Shown one piece after another: positions 43,964 to 49,546 of a stretch of DNA of 49,546 nucleotides (position 1 is the first letter of the stretch; every line of letters starts with the position of its first letter). The DNA is from Thermococcus sp. (GTDB lineage: Archaea; Methanobacteriota_B; Thermococci; Thermococcales; Thermococcaceae). Position numbers and translations under genes: made by a program. The notes beneath the pieces are model-generated. The model did not search any database. It was not told the origin of the DNA and saw only the letters and a list, made by a program, of their open reading frames with translations. Where the stretch lies: assembly GCF_017656495.1 (NCBI RefSeq), contig NZ_JACDNS010000015.1, forward strand, positions 1-49,546. Direction: 5' to 3'.

Positions 43964-44965
43964 TTATTGTGTAACATCCTCAATCCTAAGGCCTTCCCTG
44001 CTAATCTTTGTTATCATGGGCATTCCGCCAGCAATCTTTATTGCTGTCGCCACTTCACTCTGCTTTCCTGGAGCTAATGCATACATACATCCGCCACCAC
44101 CGGCGCCCGTAATCTTTGCCCCCAAAGCACCAGCTTCCCTTGAAGCATACACTAAATCACTCAAGCTCTTTGTTGAGACTCCAAGAGCATCAAGTAGGCC
44201 ATGATTTATGTTCATAAGTCTTCCGAGAAGCTGGAATTTAATTTCTTTATCATAATCCGCCAGAATAACCTCTTTAGCTTTCTCAACGACCTTCCCCATT
44301 GAGTTCAGGATTGGAGTGATAATATCGGGCATTTCCTCAAAGGTCCTTCTCACCTTTGCAACTAACTCCTTAGTACTGCCGCTTGAGCCTGTGTATCCAA
44401 CAACGATTGGCAGTTCTATTGCCGGTAACTCCTCAAAAGTGCCCTTCTCATAGTAGAGGAAGCCACCAATTGCGGAAACCGTCGGGTCAATTCCGCTCGA
44501 AGCTCCTTGGACTAAGAGCTCAGTTTTATGTCCAAGCTTTGCAACTTCTTCCTTTGTGAGCTCCAGACCCAAAAGCCTTGAAACTGCACCGATTGTTGCA
44601 ACTGCTACAGCGGCGGAGGAACCTAAACCGGCACCAACAGGGATTTGGGATGTAATTGAAACAGTTACTCCCTTTTTTTGCCCAGCCTCTTCCATTACAA
44701 GGTTTATTGCCTCTCTTACGTAGCTCAAAACCTCAGCTGCTTTTCCATAATCCGTTTCGAAGTAGATTTCTTTATCGGAAAACGAAACAGTTAAGCCGGG
44801 CACTCTAATGTCTTTCGCTTCAATCCTAATTCTCCCATTCTTGTTGAACTCAGCCCAAACGTATGTTCTCAAATCAATAGCGGCTGCTATGGCAGGTTTT
44901 CCATAAACGACGCTGTGCTCACCGAAAAGAATAATTTTAGCTGGAGCTGAAGCAAGAACCCTCAT
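43964..44965 (-). CDS. mvk: Mevalonate kinase
   Basis: 333-residue GHMP kinase. Motif 1 [20 protein letters not shown], motif 2 [17 protein letters not shown] and motif 3 [14 protein letters not shown] are all present. It makes mevalonate 5-phosphate for isoprenoids. ATG 44965 follows GGAGGGTCAGAA; the open frame from 44998 would place that site inside the protein. Confidence 0.96.
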   Translation of the reverse strand: MRVLASAPAKIILFGEHSVVYGKPAIAAAIDLRTYVWAEFNKNGRIRIEAKDIRVPGLTVSFSDKEIYFETDYGKAAEVLSYVREAINLVMEEAGQKKGVTVSITSQIPVGAGLGSSAAVAVATIGAVSRLLGLELTKEEVAKLGHKTELLVQGASSGIDPTVSAIGGFLYYEKGTFEELPAIELPIVVGYTGSSGSTKELVAKVRRTFEEMPDIITPILNSMGKVVEKAKEVILADYDKEIKFQLLGRLMNINHGLLDALGVSTKSLSDLVYASREAGALGAKITGAGGGGCMYALAPGKQSEVATAIKIAGGMPMITKISREGLRIEDVTQ

Positions 44966-45059
44966 TTCTGACCCTCCATTAACTCCAGTGAAATTCACCC
45001 CTAGGAAAGTTGAAGTCCAAGATTTATTTTCCTTTTGGTCTCAAAATAGTAAGAAAGTG

Positions 45060-45938
45060 TCAGGGCTTTCTCATAACAATCGACGCATAGCCAACTATTG
45101 CATCTGTACTTCTGCTGACTTCAAAGCTTGTAGTGTAATGCAAGAGCTCTGCTTCAATAGCTCCAGCTAATCTTGAAAACACTATAGCCGTAGCGACTCC
45201 ACCGGGCCCACACATTGTATGATCCATTTTCCTTATCTCATCAAACATACCTTTGTAGTCAAACTCAAGAATTCTCTGAATAACCCTGAAGTCCCATTCC
45301 TTAATTCTGCCGAGCAAGTCTTCTCCTCTCGACCTGAAGGGAACGTAGCCGTACATGTAACCATAGTGCATCATGTCAGTGCTTGCAATAACAACAACAT
45401 CTCTGCCAAGCTCTTGAGATGCTTCAAAAATTGCTTTTCCTAAGTCCTCAGCAACCTCCTCATCTTGAAGCCCAAGATCTATCGGCACTATTTTGATTTT
45501 CTTACCAGCTTTATCAGCTATGTACTGTATAAATGGTAGTTGAACCTCTATGGAATGCTCATACTTGTGAGCCAGCTCATCCAAGTCAGCGATGCTGGAA
45601 TTCTTAACAATTGCTTTGGCTAATTCAGCATCAACTTCAACTTCTCCTAACGGAGTGATCCACTCTCCTTCCGGATATACAGCTACAGGTGATCCTAAGC
45701 CTGTATGGTTAGGCCCTATTATGACAAATGTCTCTGGGAGGCCATCTTCATAAATAGCTTTGTATGTTCTTGAAGCCGTATAACCAGAGAAAACATAGCC
45801 AGCATGAGGTGCAACGCCTGCTGTTATCTTTCTCTCACTGCCAAGCTCTCCTAAGTCACTGAAAAAGCGCTCAAGCATTACCACTAGCTCTCCACCAGTG
45901 GGATAAAAACTGCCAGCCACGGCAGGATACCTAGTCAT
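45060..45938 (-). CDS. MEMO1 family protein (AmmeMemoRadiSam class)
   Basis: 292 residues: [63 protein letters not shown] and [11 protein letters not shown]. These are the conserved His/Asp/Cys positions of the MEMO family, related to extradiol dioxygenases; archaeal function unknown. ATG 45938 or 45941; GGGTGGTA precedes both. Upstream of mevalonate kinase, separated by about 94 bp. Confidence 0.93.
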   Translation of the reverse strand: MTRYPAVAGSFYPTGGELVVMLERFFSDLGELGSERKITAGVAPHAGYVFSGYTASRTYKAIYEDGLPETFVIIGPNHTGLGSPVAVYPEGEWITPLGEVEVDAELAKAIVKNSSIADLDELAHKYEHSIEVQLPFIQYIADKAGKKIKIVPIDLGLQDEEVAEDLGKAIFEASQELGRDVVVIASTDMMHYGYMYGYVPFRSRGEDLLGRIKEWDFRVIQRILEFDYKGMFDEIRKMDHTMCGPGGVATAIVFSRLAGAIEAELLHYTTSFEVSRSTDAIVGYASIVMRKP

Positions 45939-46032
45939 CATTACCACCCAAAAGAAGTTATGCAGAAGAGCTTATAGAATTTTGGTCAATCAATGATTAA
46001 GATAAAGTGAAGCTGGAAAATGAAAAGAGAGC

Positions 46033-46638
46033 TTAAGTCCTAATAATCCTCATCTCAAAGTCCTCGACTGGAACCTTGAAGTCCTCTCTGCTCTCGATTT
46101 CTTTGCGGTTGTAGAGGATTTCCCTTGCAAGTATCCAGTAGATTAAAGCTAAAGCCTTTCTACCTTTGTTGTTTGTTGGGATTGCCAGGTCAACATAGCT
46201 GAGCAAGTTCTCGGTGTCAACTAAGGCTACAATTGGTATTCCAACTTCAACAGCTTCCTTGAGTGCTTGGTGGTCAGCTCTTGGATCTGTGACAATAAGA
46301 ACATCTGGTTCAAAGAAGTTCTTGACTGCTGGGTTTGTCATTGTTCCTGGGAGGAATCTTCCTGGGATTGCTCTTGCACCGGTAACTTCGCCGAACTTTT
46401 TAACTGGCTTTTGACCGTAGAGCCTAACGCTAACCGCTAAGATTTTGTCTGGCTCGAACTTTGCAAGGAACTTACCAGCTACGCGAAGCCTCTCATCGGT
46501 TTTTCTAACGTCTAAAACATAAAGTCCATCTTGCCTAACCCTATAAATGAACTTTTTCATATCTTTAGTTTTCTGCTGTGTTCCGATGTGAACTCCAGCT
46601 GCTAAATATTGGTCGAGTGGAACCAAATACTCTTCCAT
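46033..46638 (-). CDS. rps2: 30S ribosomal protein S2
   Basis: 201 residues: [40 protein letters not shown] and [20 protein letters not shown]. It binds the 30S head-body junction. ATG 46638 follows GGGGTGAAAGAA and overlaps the end of the enolase-like gene region by a few bases only. Last gene of the L18e-S2 operon. Confidence 0.97.
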   Translation of the reverse strand: MEEYLVPLDQYLAAGVHIGTQQKTKDMKKFIYRVRQDGLYVLDVRKTDERLRVAGKFLAKFEPDKILAVSVRLYGQKPVKKFGEVTGARAIPGRFLPGTMTNPAVKNFFEPDVLIVTDPRADHQALKEAVEVGIPIVALVDTENLLSYVDLAIPTNNKGRKALALIYWILAREILYNRKEIESREDFKVPVEDFEMRIIRT

Positions 46639-46643
46639 TTCTT

Positions 46644-47669
46644 TCACCCCTCAAATGTTATTATTCTTCCTCTTTCACCCAAATCTTCAGCTATCCTAAT
46701 CAGTTCGTTTATTTTAACTAGCGAATCTTTATAGAGCATTATAGCTGGGCATTTGAGCCCAACAGCTATGTGAGGCAGAGCCTCATCAGCCGATTCAAAT
46801 TTCGCCTCAGCCAATATGGGCGTAATCCTCTCGGATTTCGCATCATTCACAAGGTTGTATAAATCGGTGAGTGTGCCGAGGTTTATAGGCTTTATTGAAA
46901 GTGCGTTGTAGTATCTCCTATCAAGTATGTCCTTCTCCTTAAAGAGATATTCACCGTCAACAAAAACTCCGTGCGTGCTGGCAATGAGCTCGAGGAAAAG
47001 CTCATCGGTACCAATCGGCTTTATGTAAGCTATGTTGTTGTCCTCTACAATCCTAAGGACTTCTTCAAGCTCAAGTGGTCTTTTTTGGACAAGCCCTATT
47101 GCAACATCTAGACCAAGCTCACCACTTGCAGTTTCTGAAGCTTTTGAAAGTTCCTCAACGCTGATTTTTTCTGTATGCTCTTCAATCTTGACCATTGCAT
47201 CAACAACATCTGTTATCTCCATCAAATCTCTGACCATGACGTAGTAGTCAAAAGCCTCATCGCTTGCAAAGCCAATGAGTGGAACTGGAAGTTCCGTTGT
47301 AAATGTTCCGCCAATGTAGCTGTAAAGAGGCATCTTCTTGACGTTAGCTGCAGCTTTTGCAACAGCTATTGAGACAGCTAATGCGGTGTTGGCCCCGATG
47401 TGGCTTAAATTGTCTGTTCCATCAATCTCCCAGAGGTAGCTGTCAATGAGCTCTTGTTCTTGAGCATCAAAACCAATGAGCTCAGGTCCTATAATCTCAT
47501 CTACTTCACTAACAGCTCTGTGGGCCTCAACAACGTATAGGGAAGGGTTCTCATCAACGGGAGCTGCAAATCTCCCAAAGCCAGAGCTGGTTATAACGTC
47601 AACTTCAATTGAGTATTTGCCGCCTTTGAGGATTGCAACCCTACCCACAACGTTCTCTATTATCGTCAT
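46644..47669 (-). CDS. Enolase-like protein, catalytically degenerate
   Basis: 341 residues against ~430 for true enolases. The N-terminus looks like enolase ([40 protein letters not shown]), but signature elements are missing: no SGETED-type motif at the C-terminus and no complete acidic magnesium triad or catalytic lysine contexts that I can find. It is probably not glycolytic. Its conserved location before S2 in the ribosomal/RNA polymerase operon of Thermococcales suggests a structural or regulatory role. It overlaps neither neighbour, with gaps of 5 and 6 bp. Confidence 0.85.
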   Translation of the reverse strand: MTIIENVVGRVAILKGGKYSIEVDVITSSGFGRFAAPVDENPSLYVVEAHRAVSEVDEIIGPELIGFDAQEQELIDSYLWEIDGTDNLSHIGANTALAVSIAVAKAAANVKKMPLYSYIGGTFTTELPVPLIGFASDEAFDYYVMVRDLMEITDVVDAMVKIEEHTEKISVEELSKASETASGELGLDVAIGLVQKRPLELEEVLRIVEDNNIAYIKPIGTDELFLELIASTHGVFVDGEYLFKEKDILDRRYYNALSIKPINLGTLTDLYNLVNDAKSERITPILAEAKFESADEALPHIAVGLKCPAIMLYKDSLVKINELIRIAEDLGERGRIITFEG

Positions 47670-47675
47670 CTTTCA

Positions 47676-47849
47676 TCAGCTCGGCCTTATAACGGTTATT
47701 GGTATTATACCTTTTTCAAACTCCAATATTGCAGCATCCAACGGGGTTATGCCCTCTGGAACGTCAATCAAGACGGGAGCTCCCATTGCTATCTGCAGTG
47801 CCCTTGCTCCAATAATTCTCGCCTTTTCAAATCTCGTGTACTTGAACAT
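47676..47849 (-). CDS. rpoK: DNA-directed RNA polymerase subunit K
   Basis: 57 residues: [30 protein letters not shown], then [18 protein letters not shown], the Rpb6/omega homologue that folds the largest subunit. ATG 47849 follows AGGTGATAAAC. It lies between tRNA-Pro and the enolase-like gene. Confidence 0.97.
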   Translation of the reverse strand: MFKYTRFEKARIIGARALQIAMGAPVLIDVPEGITPLDAAILEFEKGIIPITVIRPS

Positions 47850-47870
47850 GTTTATCACCTATGCCAATTT

Positions 47871-47948
47871 TGGTGGGGCCGCCGGGATTTGAACCCGGGT
47901 CTCCGGCGCCCCAGGCCGAGAGGATGGACCAAGCTACCCCACGGCCCC
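47871..47948 (-). tRNA. tRNA-Pro (anticodon GGG), CCA encoded
   Basis: The minus strand begins GGGGCCGTGGGGTAGC and ends GGCGGCCCCACCA. The anticodon stem TCGGC/GCCGG closes the loop CTGGGGC, giving anticodon GGG. The T-arm reads CCGGGTTCAAATCCCGG. The 78 nt include the 3' CCA. Very GC-rich, as expected in a hyperthermophile. Embedded between rpoN and rpoK, so probably cut from the operon transcript. Confidence 0.96.
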
Positions 47949-47969
47949 ACCTAAAGAAATGTGGTTTTT

Positions 47970-48167
47970 TCAATACACCCTATACTGCATGATGTCATCA
48001 ATCAACTCAACATGAGTGAGGAGCATTCTTCTGCAGCAGTATCTCTCCAATCCAAGGTCGTCGAGCACTTTCTCAGGATCTTCACCCTTCTCAACGCGCT
48101 CTTTAAAGATGTAATATTTATCACCTATGACCTTCCCACATGTAAAGCATCTCACGGGGATTATCAA
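47970..48167 (-). CDS. rpoN: DNA-directed RNA polymerase subunit N
   Basis: 65 residues: zinc-bundle protein with the [14 protein letters not shown] and [16 protein letters not shown] motifs (Rpb10). I place the start at TTG 48167: AGGTGAT is 5 nt upstream and the protein then begins IIPVRCF after Met, like the family. The GTG at 48176 lies inside that site. Confidence 0.95.
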   Translation of the reverse strand: MIIPVRCFTCGKVIGDKYYIFKERVEKGEDPEKVLDDLGLERYCCRRMLLTHVELIDDIMQYRVY

Positions 48168-48228
48168 CCAAATCACCTTTTTTAAAGTTTTAACCCTAAA
48201 CTAAAGTGTTAAAGGAAAGCAAACCAAT

Positions 48229-48636
48229 TCAACGATAGCTCTTTTGTCTCTTTGCTCTTGGACCTTTTGTTGACCTGTTTGGCTTGTGTGGCTCTGTTCT
48301 TCTGCTGTCACCGACAAGCATTGTTCTGTCGTACTTCATGAACTTCTCCTTGAGATTCATGTCTCCTGTCCACTCTACTAAAGCCCTTGCAATTGCAACT
48401 CTTGCAGCCTCAGCCTGTCCCATGAATCCTCCGCCTTGTACTTTGACATCAATGTCAACTTTGCTGACGATTTCCTCACCAGCTAAGATAAGTGGCTCAA
48501 GGATTGTGAATCTTGCAATCTCGGGCTCGATAATCTCAACTGGCTTGTTATTAATCCTAACTCTACCCTTACCTTCTCTGATTGTTGCCCTCGCAATTGC
48601 GGTCTTTCTCTTCCCAGCAGTTTGGATAACTCTCAT
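48229..48636 (-). CDS. rps9: 30S ribosomal protein S9
   Basis: 135 residues: [40 protein letters not shown] and the basic C-terminus [11 protein letters not shown] that reaches the P-site tRNA. ATG 48636 follows AGGTGATAGTG. Overlaps the end of L13 only in its ribosome-binding region. Confidence 0.98.
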   Translation of the reverse strand: MRVIQTAGKRKTAIARATIREGKGRVRINNKPVEIIEPEIARFTILEPLILAGEEIVSKVDIDVKVQGGGFMGQAEAARVAIARALVEWTGDMNLKEKFMKYDRTMLVGDSRRTEPHKPNRSTKGPRAKRQKSYR

Positions 48637-48646
48637 CACTATCACC

Positions 48647-49075
48647 TCAGAACTTTCCACCCAAATACTTTGCAACCTCTCCAACCGTCACATACTTGGG
48701 TGTCTTAAGCCTTGACATGTGTGCTTCTATTATTGTCTCAAACTCTTTTCCTTCAAATTCCTTTGGAACACCAGCGTAAACTTTAAGCCTCTTAAAAGCC
48801 TTCCTGCCCCTGTCAGTCTTCCATGGAAGCATTCCTCTGATTGTTCTTCTAACAATCTCGTCGCTTCTCTTTGGATAAAATGGACCTCTTCTTGGGTTTG
48901 TTCTTGTTCTAAGCTCTGTCCTCTGTTTATACTTTGCAAAGATGTCCTCTCTGTTTCCAGTGATTATAGCTTTTTCAGCATTTACAATGATAACTTCTTC
49001 CCCTTCAAGGAGCATTTTGGCGACTTTTGATGCAAGTCTTCCCAATATGAGACCTTCAGCGTTAATAATCCTCAT
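48647..49075 (-). CDS. rpl13: 50S ribosomal protein L13
   Basis: 142 residues: [20 protein letters not shown], then [20 protein letters not shown] and [20 protein letters not shown]. Early 23S assembly protein. Six bp after L18e and ten before S9. Confidence 0.98.
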   Translation of the reverse strand: MRIINAEGLILGRLASKVAKMLLEGEEVIIVNAEKAIITGNREDIFAKYKQRTELRTRTNPRRGPFYPKRSDEIVRRTIRGMLPWKTDRGRKAFKRLKVYAGVPKEFEGKEFETIIEAHMSRLKTPKYVTVGEVAKYLGGKF

Positions 49076-49081
49076 AGCCCA

Positions 49082-49444
49082 TCACTCCATTATGATTACT
49101 CCACTACCTTTTGGATTTCTCTCGATTAACTCCTCAATTGTTATTGCCTCTCCACCAGCTTTGATAATCTTTTCTCTAGCTTTTTCGCTGAACTTCCATG
49201 CAGCAACGATAACCTTGTGGTCAAGGTTTCCTGCACCCAAAACGCTTCCTGGAACTATAACAACATCTCCTTCCTTTGTGTATCTGTTGATTTTGCTGAC
49301 GTTTACCTCAGCTCTCTGTCTTCTTGGTCTTTCAAGACGCCAAGCTATGTCCTTCCATATCTTTACTCCTTCCTCGTTTGACTTCTTCCTTAAATACCTT
49401 ATAAGCCTTCTCAAATTAATATCAGTTGGACCTGTTCTCTTCAT
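49082..49444 (-). CDS. rpl18e: 50S ribosomal protein L18e
   Basis: 120 residues: [40 protein letters not shown] and [23 protein letters not shown] 49444 follows TTGAGGAGGAATGCTC. First protein gene of the operon, downstream of tRNA-Leu. Confidence 0.98.
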   Translation of the reverse strand: MKRTGPTDINLRRLIRYLRKKSNEEGVKIWKDIAWRLERPRRQRAEVNVSKINRYTKEGDVVIVPGSVLGAGNLDHKVIVAAWKFSEKAREKIIKAGGEAITIEELIERNPKGSGVIIME

Positions 49445-49494
49445 GAGCATTCCTCCTCAATTCCTTCTCGCGCCGAGGGACGGGGTGATCATTA

Positions 49495-49546
49495 TGGTGC
49501 GGGGGCGGGGATTTGAACCCCGGAACCCCTACGGGACGGGACCCTG
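49495..49546 (-). tRNA. tRNA-Leu, 3' part (window edge), probably anticodon CAG
   Basis: The minus strand shows a long variable arm, T-arm CGGGGTTCAAATCCCCG and acceptor strand CCCCCGCACCA with encoded CCA. A long variable arm means leucine or serine; the acceptor strand complement GCGGGGG fits archaeal tRNA-Leu. The visible piece starts CAGGGTCC, which by analogy with other leucine tRNAs begins at the anticodon, giving CAG. The 5' half is outside the window. Confidence 0.8.

Noticed and set aside
43881-44204. 107-residue plus-strand ORF over the mevalonate kinase 3' end
   Set aside because: Antisense to a well-supported kinase; no promoter or ribosome binding site.
1-49546. CRISPR arrays, insertion sequences, integrases or provirus
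   Set aside because: Looked for regularly spaced repeats, transposase or integrase motifs and terminal inverted repeats; none seen. The only short direct repeats are the three before trpB2, with irregular spacing.

Overview
The window is chromosomal DNA of a hyperthermophilic euryarchaeon of the order Thermococcales (Thermococcus/Pyrococcus type). I infer this from the proteins (archaeal exosome, proteasome alpha, KEOPS Pcc1, prefoldin beta, RpoK/RpoN/RpoP, aRNase J, Pab1020-type RNA ligase, RNase P proteins Pop5 and Rpp30), from GGTGA-type ribosome binding sites, from TATA boxes about 26 nt before predicted starts, and from a fairly AT-rich base composition. I see no insertion sequence, integrase, provirus or CRISPR array. 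Most of the window is core archaeal genome with a few accessory islets.

Layout. 1-2534 (-): ftsZ, then secE-spt5-rpl11-rpl1 (L1 runs off the left edge). 2667-3485 (-): D-aminoacyl-tRNA deacylase. 3486-10041: a long lysine-2,3-aminomutase-like radical SAM gene with an unusual structured leader, a three-gene TAXI-TRAP transporter operon, and on the other strand an operon of an endonuclease-IV-like TIM barrel plus two mini-membrane proteins, one with a class III (pilin-type) signal peptide. 11.0-15.3 kb: fucose-isomerase-like protein, an RNA-free RNase P homologue (HARP) convergent with an RNA ligase, and an aldo/keto reductase.

15.3-26.1 kb (-) is the archaeal exosome superoperon: rnp2 (Pop5), psmA, SBDS, rrp4, rrp41, rrp42, rpl37ae, rpoP, a Brix protein, pcc1, prefoldin beta, a DUF3194 protein and a DHH phosphoesterase. 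It is followed by a zinc-ribbon protein, two paralogous helical-repeat proteins and a tRNA-binding OB-fold protein. 26.1-32.0 kb is an amino-acid block: trpB2 on + and, on -, a MetV/MetF-like reductase, two MetE-like proteins (one without zinc ligands) and aspartate kinase. 32.1-34.0 kb (-) holds rpl15e, a COG1325 RNA-binding protein and rnp3 (Rpp30). leuS lies on + (34.3-37.2 kb), and both rpl15e and leuS have long, GC-rich, foldable leaders.

37.2-45.9 kb (-) is the isoprenoid cluster: mevalonate kinase, isopentenyl phosphate kinase, type 2 IPP isomerase, aRNase J, prenyl synthase and a zincin-like membrane protein. A two-gene secreted-protein islet is inserted in it, and a MEMO1 protein is upstream. 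46.0-49.5 kb (-) is the classic tRNA-Leu, L18e, L13, S9, rpoN, tRNA-Pro, rpoK, enolase-like, S2 operon.

The signals I find least explained are RNA-level: a kink-turn-like motif plus short uORF and 18-bp palindrome before the aminomutase gene; structured leaders of rpl15e and leuS; and a 417-bp region before trpB2 with three 17-nt direct repeats and two hairpins. At the protein level the most interesting are the mini class III signal-peptide operon, the paralogous repeat-protein pair, the degenerate MetE and enolase paralogues, and the cysteine-rich secreted islet. All functions come from motif recognition by eye; no searches or folding programs were run.
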